A stretch of 64,000 nt of DNA from DATFDN01 sp963762525 (GTDB lineage: Bacteria > Pseudomonadota > Alphaproteobacteria > Acetobacterales > Acetobacteraceae), in contig CAVXKT010000004.1 of assembly GCA_963762525.1 (NCBI GenBank), positions 186,001-250,000 on the forward strand. Direction: 5' to 3'. Positions within the stretch are counted from its first letter, which is position 1. Every line of letters starts with the position of its first letter. This document shows positions 53,526-64,000 of the stretch, piece by piece. A program made the translations under genes and the position numbers. Below the pieces are notes generated by a model. The model ran no database searches. It was not told the origin of the DNA and saw only the letters and a list, made by a program, of their open reading frames with translations.

Positions 53526-55205
53526 GATGAGCTGGCTCCCGGCAGGCGGACCACAAAGCGGGCGCCCAGCACGCTGCCGTCCGGCCCGCGCCGGTTCTCG
53601 GCGGTGATGCGCCCGCGCAGCGCCTCCACGATCTGACGGCTGATCGAGAGGCCGAGGCCCGAGTGCTGACCGAAGCGTTCCGCCGCCGGCCGCTCGCTGT
53701 AGAAGCGATCGAAGATGTGGTCGAGCTTGCCGTCCGGTATCCCCGGTCCTTCGTCATCGACGGTGATCTCGACGACGCTCCCGGCCTCGCGGGCGCTGAG
53801 GCGGATCGGCCGGCCCGGTGGGCTGAACAACTCGGCGTTGCTGATGAGATTGCGAAACACCTGCACCAGCCGATCCTCGATCCCGCGCACGTAAAGCCCT
53901 TCCTCCGGCGCCGACAGATCGATCCACGGATCGCCCTCGCCGCGTGTCGCCTCCTGCAACTCCTTCAGAGTGCGCAGGATCGGCGCCACATCCACGCGCT
54001 CGGTGGCCACGCGCGATAGCTCGGCATCGACGCGGGAGGCGTCGGCGACGTCGCTGATAAGCCGATCGAGCCGCGTTACGTCATCGGTGATGATCGCCAG
54101 CAACTGCTTTTGCCGGTTCTGGTCGCGGATCCGGCGCATGGTCTCGATGGCGCTGCGGATTGAACTCAGCGGGTTCTTGATCTCGTGCGCGACATCGGCG
54201 GCAAAGCGCTCGATCGCATCCATCCGGTGCCAGAGCGCCGCCGCCGAGTCCGCGAGCGCCACCGCCAACATGCCGACTTCGTCGCGCCGCTCCAACAGCC
54301 GGCGCGGGACGCTGCCGGTGCGTCCCTGGCCCTCGCGCATCTCCGCGGCCGCGGCGGCGAGTTGCAGGATCGGGCGGGCGATGGTGCGCGACAGATACCA
54401 TGAGAGCAGCACGGTGACAGCCAGCGCCAGCCCGAACAGCGCCAGGATCGAGATGCGGATCGCGAACAGGCTCGAAATCCACCTCGCGCGCCTCGCGGGT
54501 GAGCAGCACGATGCCGACGGTGTGCTTGTCGCGTTCCACCGGCACCGCCACCGTAACCAGCAATCGATCATCGATGGTGCGACGGATATAGGGCGGCGTG
54601 TCGCGGCTCTTTTCCGAGCTGGACAGGCGCAGCTCCTCCTTGACGTCCGGTTGCCACTCCGGCCCGGCGCCACCCGGCGTGAGGTCAACGGGTGCCGGCA
54701 TTTGTCGCGGCAGCAGCGCCAATACCTTGTCATAGACCCAGCCGACCGCGCCCATCACCGGGCCGCGCACCACCGCCGGCGGCAGCGGCTCGCGCTGGGC
54801 ACCGCGCACCCGGGAATCGGCGAGCAGCGCGCCGTCGGGGGCGTAGAGCTTGGCCTCGGCGTCGGGGCTCGGCTCGGTCAGCCGATAGAGCAGCGGGCGC
54901 GCGATATCGGCCACCAGCTTGGGATCGGCGGGATTGGCGACGCTCACCGCGCTCTCCGCCAAGGCGCCGGCGAAGACACGGGCCTGCTCGCGCAACGCCG
55001 ACACCTCGGCCTCCAAGAGCCCGTTCTGGTATTGATCGAGATAGAGCAGCGCCGCCACCAGCAACAGCAGCGGCAGCGCGTTCACCAGGAAGATACGCCG
55101 CAGCAGCGGCGAGAGGATGCGGGGGCGCGGGCTGCGCGGAGGCGCCACCGGCATGCTGAGCGACATGCTCGCGGCGTCCGGTCGTGCCGGGCGGCGCAGC
55201 AGCAA
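53522..55205 (-). CDS. chvG: ChvG-type sensor histidine kinase (one-base frameshift)
   Basis: The first frame holds the N-terminal helix (IFLVNALPLLLLVAALLYLD), the periplasmic sensor domain and LLTREAREVD. The next frame holds the second helix (ISILALFGLALAVTVLLSWY), HAMP, the H-box DVAHEIKNPLSSIRSAIETM, the N-box FRNLISNAELFS and the G boxes (DDEGPGIPDG, HSGLGLSISRQIVEAL). Removing one T near 54477 joins them to about 560 residues. The start is TTG 55205 with AAGGAG eight bases upstream, three bases after the chvI stop. ChvG senses acidic or envelope stress in relatives. Confidence 0.87.
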
Positions 55206-55207
55206 GT

Positions 55208-55909
<702 letters not shown>

Positions 55910-55965
55910 GCTCTGAACTCCCCGGGCGCTATTATGGCGCCTTGCTCACATCGAGGAAACGCAAC

Positions 55966-56661
55966 ATGGCGCCAGCGGATCGGACGGGGCAGGGGTTCGC
56001 GGCCCGCTCCTTGCTCCGCGGCGCCCGGGTCGGAGCGCTGGCGACCTCGGCCCGAGGCCAACCCTTCGCCTCGCTGATAACGCCGGCCGCGGCGCCGGAC
56101 GGGTCGGTCGTGCTGCTGCTCTCCGACCTTTCGGAGCATACGCGGCATCTGACGGATGACCCGAGGTGCTCGGTGCTGGTGGCCGGTGTGGCGGAGGAGG
56201 TGAACCCGCAGACGACGCCGCGGCTGACGCTCATTGGGGAGGCCGCGCCGGACGCTCGCCCGGCGTTGCGGGCGCGCTTCCTGGCGCTGCATCCGTACGC
56301 TGCAATGTATGCCGATTTCGGCGATTTTCGGGTTTGGCGGATGCGCCCGGAAGGCGGGTTGCTGGTCTCCGGCTTCGGTCGGGCGGCGCGGCTGCGCGAA
56401 TCCGACCTCGCCCCCGCCGCCGATGCCGTTGCCGCCATCGAAGCGGCCGAGCCGGACATTCTGGAGCACTGTCATCGCGAGCACGCGGATGCGCTGGCGC
56501 GGATCGGCGGCGCGCCGGGCGCGTGGCGGATGGTCGCGGTGGACCCGGACGGCTGCGATCTGGCCCGGGAAGAGCGGGTGATCCGCATCGCCTGGTCGGC
56601 CCCGGTCGCCTCGGCCGCCGAGGTCCGGCGCGAACTGGTGCGGCTCGCCGGTAGCAGCTGA
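55966..56661 (+). CDS. HugZ-like pyridoxamine 5'-phosphate oxidase-fold protein
   Basis: This 231-residue flavin-reductase-like split-barrel protein has RSLLRGARVGALATSARGQP and SLITPAAAPDGSVVLLLSDL, then HTRHLTDDPRCSVLV in the N-terminal barrel. The C-terminal DUF2470-like part reads ILEHCHREHADALARIGGAP and ends VRRELVRLAG. The family includes HugZ-type heme oxygenases and proteins of unknown activity. ATG 55966 has a GAGGAAA ribosome site. It is divergent from chvI. Confidence 0.85.
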   Translation: MAPADRTGQGFAARSLLRGARVGALATSARGQPFASLITPAAAPDGSVVLLLSDLSEHTRHLTDDPRCSVLVAGVAEEVNPQTTPRLTLIGEAAPDARPALRARFLALHPYAAMYADFGDFRVWRMRPEGGLLVSGFGRAARLRESDLAPAADAVAAIEAAEPDILEHCHREHADALARIGGAPGAWRMVAVDPDGCDLAREERVIRIAWSAPVASAAEVRRELVRLAGSS

Positions 56662-56715
56662 GCGCGCAACCCGCGACCGTGCGGATCGTTCCAGTTCGGA
56701 CCCAAGGAGCCCGGA

Positions 56716-56916
56716 ATGGCCTACGACCTGCACATCGATCATCGTCACGTCGCCACCTACGACAACCTGGATGCGGCTCTGGAGCGCGCCCGCGAGGCGG
56801 TGCGAACGCGTCCCGACTGCGAGCCGGAAATCCTCGATTCCAAGACCAAGCGCGCGGTCGAGCCGGCGTCGAGCAGGCGCTGGCGCGAGGAACTGGCGAA
56901 CAAGGTGGGGTTCTGA
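56716..56916 (+). CDS. Small hypothetical protein
   Basis: This 66-residue protein has a clear AAGGAG site seven bases before its ATG, which supports translation. It begins AYDLHIDHRHVATYDNLDAA and ends SRRWREELANKVGF. I do not recognise a family. It follows the HugZ-like gene by 54 bp on the same strand. Confidence 0.6.
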   Translation: MAYDLHIDHRHVATYDNLDAALERAREAVRTRPDCEPEILDSKTKRAVEPASSRRWREELANKVGF

Positions 56917-56938
56917 CCCGGCTTCGTCGTCGGCGCCG

Positions 56939-57865
56939 CTATTTCCGGCCCGATTGGCGAAGCACCACCCGCCGAATGCCCCCCGACGCCTCCTGCGCCA
57001 CCGCTTCGGCCACGTCGCCCCAGGTTCCGGACAACGATCCCGCCGGCACGTCGTTCAGCTGCACCACGCGGCCGCGCTCGCCACCGCCGGCGATGCCGCG
57101 CGGGTCGTTCACGATCCACTGGATCTCCACCCGCTCCTGGCCACCGGCGATCGGCACCACGCGGACCCGACCCTGGACCACGAAATCGGCGTCCTTGGCA
57201 TCGTCCTGCACCGCCTCGCCAAGTGCGCGCAGGCGGGTGCGCATCAGTTTGGTGAGCGCCGTGTCGCCATCGCCGGGCGCGCCCGTCACCTCGGGAACGG
57301 CGATGCGGGCGTTGCGATTATAGAGGCTGTTGGGATCGGCCCGGCGCAATCCCTGGTTGATCCCGTCCAGCATTTCGCTGAGCCGGCCGGCGGCGTCGGC
57401 GGCCACCTGTTGCAGCATGGCCGGGCTCGCTTGCGCCCAGGCCGCCGTCGGCACCGGGTTTCCCCGCAGGCTGCCGGCATCCTTGCCCTGCGGCGTGCGG
57501 ATGGTGAACACCGGGACCACCGATGGCCCGCTGTCGCTCGCCGTGACCGCCAGAATCCAATCCCCGCCCTGCTGCTTCTCGGCATAGGCCGGGACTTCGT
57601 GCAATTGCAGGTCGCGGGCGAGCAGCGCCGCCAGCGCCTGGCCGCCCGCATCGGGCAGCAACGCCATGGCCGGCGCCGGCACGATGAGGCGCGGCAGCAG
57701 CGGCGGCTCGCTGGCGAGCCGGCGCGCGGTCGCGCCCGGATTGCCGAGAAACGGCTGCGGCAGGTCGCCGCAGGCGACGAGCGGGGCCAGCAGCGCCAGG
57801 ATCAGCGCCCGGGTCAGCGCCAGAATCAGCGCCCGGATCAGCGCCCGGATCAGCGGCATTCGCAT
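56939..57865 (-). CDS. Putative outer-membrane lipoprotein with repeat-built signal peptide
   Basis: This 308-residue protein starts at ATG 57865 (TGATG overlap with pgeF; ATG 57859 is an alternative). The signal peptide is made of ALIR/ALIL units encoded by a 12-bp tandem repeat and ends in the lipobox LVAC. The mature part has no family that I can name; it includes VPVFTIRTPQGKDAGSLRGN and VEIQWIVNDPRGIAGGGERG. It is followed by no gene on its strand and preceded by pgeF, midA and liv genes. Confidence 0.75.
   Translation of the reverse strand: MRMPLIRALIRALILALTRALILALLAPLVACGDLPQPFLGNPGATARRLASEPPLLPRLIVPAPAMALLPDAGGQALAALLARDLQLHEVPAYAEKQQGGDWILAVTASDSGPSVVPVFTIRTPQGKDAGSLRGNPVPTAAWAQASPAMLQQVAADAAGRLSEMLDGINQGLRRADPNSLYNRNARIAVPEVTGAPGDGDTALTKLMRTRLRALGEAVQDDAKDADFVVQGRVRVVPIAGGQERVEIQWIVNDPRGIAGGGERGRVVQLNDVPAGSLSGTWGDVAEAVAQEASGGIRRVVLRQSGRK
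57789..57860. repeat. 12-bp tandem repeat in a lipoprotein signal peptide
   Basis: About five to six copies of atcagcgcccgg (two of them perfect neighbours at 57825-57848) encode the hydrophobic core ALIRALIRALILALTRALIL. The unit is four codons, so copy-number change keeps the frame and would lengthen or shorten the signal peptide. Confidence 0.75.
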
Positions 57866-58632
57866 CAGGCGGGCAGCGCGATGATGGAAATCTGGTGGCC
57901 GATGGGATGCCCGCCCGCCAAGATGCGTCGCCGGTGGCTGAAGAAGCGGGGATCGGTCAGGGTGTCGGCGTCGATCGCGCCCGGACGCTCGATCCCGGCG
58001 GCGGCGAGGCGGGCGGCGCAGTAGCCGGCGAGATCGAATTGCCAATGCCCGGCGCGACCGGCCTCGAAGAAGCGTTCGTCGGCGCGATCACGCCGCAGCA
58101 CGGCGTCGCGCAGATCGCCGCCCACCTCATAGGAGTGGCGGCCGATGCACGGCCCGATCGCCGCCGCGATCCGTTCCCGCGCTGCGCCAAGGGCCATCAT
58201 GGCGGCGATCGTCGCCTCCAGAACCCCGGCCAGCGCGCCGCGCCAGCCCGCATGGGCGGCGCCGACCACCCCGGCCCGGGCATCGGCAAACAGCACCGGC
58301 GCGCAGTCGGCGGTGACGATGCCGAGCGCCAGCCCCGGACGGTCGCTCACCATGACGTCGGCCCGCGTGCCCTCGCCGGCGGCCCACGGTTCGGTCACGC
58401 GCACGACTTCTGCGCCGTGGACCTGGGTAAGCCCGACCAGCCGCTCCGGCGCCGCGCCGACGGCGCGGGCGGCGCGGGCGCGATTCTCCAGCACCGCAGC
58501 AACGGCGTCCTCGCCCGAAAGGCTGCAATTGAGCGACGCATAATGCCCGGTCGAGACACCACCACGGCGGGTGAAGAAACCGTGCGGGGCTGCGAGCAGG
58601 GGCGAGCGGAGGACGGGCGGCTTATCCGGCAA
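57865..58632 (-). CDS. pgeF: Peptidoglycan editing factor PgeF (laccase domain, DUF152)
   Basis: This 255-residue protein has the metal-binding motifs of the YfiH/PgeF family: LTQVHGAEVVRV, IVTADCAPVLFADARAGVVG and AAHAGWRGALAGVLEATIAA. IGPCIGRHSYEVGGDL follows. PgeF removes misincorporated L-Ser from UDP-MurNAc precursors; purine nucleoside activity is reported for relatives. No ATG is suitable; TTG 58632 has GAGGT eight bases upstream. It lies downstream of midA and overlaps the lipoprotein start. Confidence 0.88.
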   Translation of the reverse strand: MPDKPPVLRSPLLAAPHGFFTRRGGVSTGHYASLNCSLSGEDAVAAVLENRARAARAVGAAPERLVGLTQVHGAEVVRVTEPWAAGEGTRADVMVSDRPGLALGIVTADCAPVLFADARAGVVGAAHAGWRGALAGVLEATIAAMMALGAARERIAAAIGPCIGRHSYEVGGDLRDAVLRRDRADERFFEAGRAGHWQFDLAGYCAARLAAAGIERPGAIDADTLTDPRFFSHRRRILAGGHPIGHQISIIALPA

Positions 58633-58727
58633 TGACGGGCACCTCAGAACCGTGGCGCCGCGTATACAAGCGCGCACGCGGCTTCGCGAGCCCCCAAGCG
58701 GGGCTCCGGCCCGGGGTCGCCATCGGC

Positions 58728-59695
58728 TCAAAACCCCGCCGGCACGCCGGCGCCCGGCGAGGTCAGCGCCAGGGCCTTGAACAGTCGGCCCATCTGGTCC
58801 GGCTCGATCAGCCGCTTGGCCGCTTCGATCAGCGCCACCGCGCGGCGCGGCGGCAGGCGGCGGGCCAAGCGGTCGGTCCGCTGCATCAGGCCGAGGCGGG
58901 TGAGGAAGATGCCTTGGGGAACCGGACCGTGCGCCACCGCCCCGGCACGCGCAGCCGCGTTGGCGAAGGCGGCGAAATCCACATGCGCGGTGAGGTCGGC
59001 GCGGCCGGGCTCGGCGAGCGGATCGGCCGGACGGGCATCGCGGATCGCTTGCAGACTGTCGCCGTTGGTGCTCGCCGCGGGCCCGTAATCGATGAACAGC
59101 GCCGAGCCGGACCGCGCCGCCAGCCGCGCGCCGAGCCAAGCCGCCAGCGCAAGCGCGGGCTCGCGGATTTCCACGATCTCGCCCTCGCCGGCCTTGCGGT
59201 CCGGCGCGTGCAGGGCGGGCCGTTCGATGAACGCGCCCGCAGCCACGAAGCGTTCGGTCCAGCCGTCGCCGCGGCGGACGAATTGGCGGATCGGCAGCGC
59301 GTCCAGGAACTCGTTGGCGAGCAGGATCAGCGGCGTCTCGGGCAAGGTCTCGATCCGCTCGTGCTGGATGGCACCGGGCAGCGCCGCCGCTTGCAGCGCG
59401 CGCAGGCGCGGCGAAGTCTCGATCAGATGCACGGAAAGCGCCGTGCCGAAGGCCGGCATCGCTTGCCCGATGGCGCGCAAGGCGTCGCGCATCAGGGTGC
59501 CGCGCCCCGGCCCCGCCTCGGCCAGCAGAACCGGCGCCGGACTGCCCATCTGCTCCCGGGCGACCGCCGCCCACAGTCCCAGAATTTCGCCGAAGGTCTG
59601 GCAGATCTCGGGCGCGGTGGTGAAGTCGGCGAACGGGTCGCGCTCGGCGTAATAATGGGCGTTGGCCCGCGCCATGAACGCGTCCAGCCGCTCGA

Positions 59696-59699
<4 letters not shown>
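58728..59699 (-). CDS. Class I SAM-dependent methyltransferase (MidA/NDUFAF7-like)
   Basis: This 323-residue protein belongs to the DUF185 family whose mitochondrial member methylates a complex I subunit. HYYAERDPFADFTTAPEICQ is the signature start. LLAEAGPGRGTLMRDALRAI is the SAM-binding loop, and LILLANEFLDALPIRQFVRR and ALFIDYGPA follow. It starts at GTG 59699 overlapping the livF stop (GTGA). midA followed by pgeF is a conserved alphaproteobacterial order. The N-terminal ~30 residues of longer members are missing. Confidence 0.86.
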
Positions 59700-60395
<696 letters not shown>

Positions 60396-60409
<14 letters not shown>

Positions 60410-60433
60410 TCGCCACCTCAAGCACTCGCCACC

Positions 60434-60441
<8 letters not shown>
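60396..60441. repeat. 16-bp tandem repeat at the livG/livF junction
   Basis: Nearly three copies of gccacctcaagcactc span the stop of the livM-livG fusion and the start of livF. On the minus strand each unit reads GTGCTTGAGGTGGCGA, containing a GTG, a TGA and a GAGG. The unit is not a multiple of three. A single unit would make the two genes overlap; the extra copies separate them. Confidence 0.8.
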
Positions 60442-62187
<1,746 letters not shown>

Positions 62188-62191
<4 letters not shown>

Positions 62192-63129
62192 GCCCGCTCC
62201 GCCGAGCGGCCGAAGAAGCCCTCCGGGCGCAAGGTGACGATCAGCAGGAATACCACGAAGATCGCCGCATTCTGCAATTGCGGCGGCAGCACCAGCGCCG
62301 ATCCCTGCTGCACGAAGCCGACCGTGAGGCCGCCCCAGAAGGCGCCAAGGATGCTGCCCATGCCGCCGAGCACGACGCCCGAATACATGATGATGACGTA
62401 GTCGAGGCCGATGAACGGGGTGAACGAGAGATAGGTCGCCATCAGCCCGCCGGCGACGGCGGTGAGCCCCGCCCCGAGCCCGAAGGCGATGCGATAAGCG
62501 CGATCGACGTCGATGCCCATATAGGTCGCCGCGGTGGGATTATCGGCCGCCGCGCGCAGCGACTTGCCGAGCCGCGTGCGCTCCATCAGCAGCCACAAGG
62601 CGATCGCCACCACGATGGAGACGACACAGGCGACGATCTTCGCCTGGTTCAGAAACAGGGTGGCGTCGCCGATCACCGGCCCGACGATGAAGGCGCGCGA
62701 GGCGAGCGGCGTGAGCACGGTGCGCGGGGTCGATCCGAACACGATCTGCCCGGCATTCTGCAAGATCAGCGACACCCCGAGAGTGACGATGAGCTGGCCG
62801 AAATGCCCCTCGTCGAGAAGGCCGCGCGTGCGCAGTCCCGAGACGCGCCCGATCAGGAAGCGATGCAGCGCGGCGCCGCCGACGAACAGGATCGGAAACG
62901 ACAGCACGGCCGCCACGAACGGCGCCGCCTCGCCGAGCCCGCCCATCCCGGCCACCATATAGAAGGTCGCGAACATGCCGAGCATCAGCAACTCGCCTTG
63001 GGCGAAGTTGACGATCTTCATGACGCCGAAGATCAGCCCGAGTCCGATGCACATCAGGCCATAAAGGCAGCCGACGATCAGGCCGGCCGCGAGGGCGTTC
63101 ATGACGTTCTCGATCAGGACGTCGTCCAC
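62188..63129 (-). CDS. livH: Branched-chain amino acid ABC transporter permease LivH
   Basis: This 313-residue permease has about eight helices. ALAAGLIVGCLYGLMCIGLG, LIFGVMKIVNFAQGELLMLG and YSGVVLGGMGSILGAFWGGL are LivH signatures. GTG 63129 has a GAGGGA ribosome site seven bases upstream and gives MDDVLIENVMNALAAG. It is the first gene of the liv run and overlaps the fused livM-livG gene by 4 bp. Confidence 0.93.
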
Positions 63130-63143
63130 CCGGTTCCCTCGGT

Positions 63144-63953
63144 TCAGTCGGTGGCGCGCCACCCCGGCGCCAGCCGTCCCATCGGTCGCGGTGGCTCGCC
63201 CGGCCAAAGCGGCGTGCCATCCTGGAGAACTCCCCGTGCCGACGCCACCCCCAACACGGCGAGATCGCCGGGGCCGAGGGCGCGATAGTTGACGTGATGG
63301 TGGCCGTGGATCAGCAGCCGCGCGCCCATCATCCGAGCGAGCTTGCCGAGCACCGCATTGCCCGCCGGATGGCTCTCCGGCGCCTCGTGCGTCACCAGGA
63401 TGTCGGCGCGTCGGCGCGACAGGCGCTCGACGTCCTCGGGCCAGATGGCGGCGGCGCCGAGCGAGTGGGCGAGGGCGGCGCGGTGCTCCTCCGGCCAATG
63501 CCCGGACATTGCGGCGAGGTCGTCCGCAAGCTCGCTGCGCGCGTGCAGCCGAGCCGGCTCCGGCGGGTCCCACACGCGCGGACGGAAGGTGCCGCCGAGA
63601 CCGGCGATGCGCAGGCCGCCGATATCGGCCACGCGCCCATGCAGGGCGCCTCGTGCCGTGTGCGGGTTGCGCGCCCGGTCGGTAAGGTTGGCCCACATCT
63701 CCGGCCCGCCGTCATTGTCGTGATTGCCGAAGATCCAGAAGACCGCGATGCCCCGGCGCAGCAGCGGCGCGGCGAGCGCATCCAGCGGCCGATCGCACTG
63801 CATGTCGCCCAACAGCACCGCGAAGCGGGGCGGCGCCGGCAGGGCCGCCAGCCCCGCCTCGATCAGGTCCCAGCGCTGATGGACATCGCCGACGAACGCG
63901 ACCGTCACGGTGCCGGGTTTCCGCCGGCCATCGGCTCGCCGCGGGAGAGGCAC
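63144..63953 (-). CDS. Calcineurin-like metallophosphoesterase
   Basis: This 269-residue protein has the five metallophosphoesterase motifs in order: VAFVGDVHQRWD, VLLGDMQCD, WIFGNHDNDGG, ILVTHEAPESH and LLIHGHHHVNY. It should form a dinuclear metal site and hydrolyse phosphoesters; the substrate is unknown. A GTG at about residue 15 is an alternative start. It lies 14 bp upstream of livH on the same strand, so it may lead that operon. Confidence 0.88.
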   Translation of the reverse strand: MPLPRRADGRRKPGTVTVAFVGDVHQRWDLIEAGLAALPAPPRFAVLLGDMQCDRPLDALAAPLLRRGIAVFWIFGNHDNDGGPEMWANLTDRARNPHTARGALHGRVADIGGLRIAGLGGTFRPRVWDPPEPARLHARSELADDLAAMSGHWPEEHRAALAHSLGAAAIWPEDVERLSRRRADILVTHEAPESHPAGNAVLGKLARMMGARLLIHGHHHVNYRALGPGDLAVLGVASARGVLQDGTPLWPGEPPRPMGRLAPGWRATD

Positions 63954-64000
63954 CAGCCGTCTTCATGCAGCCAGCAGCTTGCATCAGGCGCGTGCGCGTC

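Overview
The window is high-G+C DNA from a free-living, flagellated alphaproteobacterium, most likely in or near the Rhodospirillales/Acetobacteraceae. This rests on several gene groupings. The order ctpA-type protease, YibQ-like deacetylase and rppH opens the window. A fliX-type regulator lies divergent to flgI, and a ChvG/ChvI two-component pair and a one-cysteine DksA are present. GatCAB supplies tRNA amidation. No phage, integrase or CRISPR array was seen.

Layout. 1-11.3 kb: housekeeping and lipid/CoA genes (S41 protease tail, deacetylase, rppH, MaoC hydratase), a KirBac potassium channel next to AqpZ, an acyl-CoA dehydrogenase with a CaiB-type CoA transferase, a GNAT, tRNA-Leu(GAG), lipB, an anchored HtrA protease and dksA. 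11.4-13.8 kb: fliX (frameshifted), a sigma-54 promoter, flgI, a flgJ-like rod-binding gene and a flgN-like gene. 13.9-19.1 kb: an EF-G-like protein, a decayed monooxygenase, ettA and prs. 19.2-27.6 kb: a minus-strand run copA-cueR-ecsC-degQ-FUSC-FUSC behind a CueR-type operator, with two small metal/envelope genes divergent from it. 27.7-34.5 kb: a 1098-residue cyclase/ATPase/TPR protein, an lrp-ridA pair divergent from an EamA exporter, and an MFS transporter. 34.5-41.1 kb: vapBC, gltA, a hydratase, rlmB, cysQ and a second MFS transporter. 41.1-43.6 kb: a graveyard of broken genes (peptide ABC ATPase, type IIL restriction-modification methylase, vapBC). 43.6-49.7 kb: an M28 peptidase, ruvX and gatCAB with a two-gene toxin-antitoxin-like module embedded between gatA and gatB. 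49.7-53.5 kb: a decayed membrane protein, a DUF433/DUF5615 module sitting in the 3' end of a pseudouridine synthase gene between imperfect direct repeats, a glutamine-amidotransferase-like hydrolase and tadA. 53.5-64 kb: chvG/chvI, a HugZ-like protein, a lipoprotein, pgeF, midA, livF, a livM-livG fusion, livH and a metallophosphoesterase.

Two themes stand out. First, small toxin-antitoxin-like modules cluster in 34.5-51.6 kb and sit inside or against essential operons. Second, many conserved genes, including the normally essential gatA, carry single-base frameshifts, often in short homopolymers. Some loci are truly decayed, with many lesions and deletions, but the single-indel cases look more like assembly or read error than biology. 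The most novel-looking unit is the copper-responsive run that places EcsC, a Deg-type protease and a split FUSC protein behind copA-cueR.
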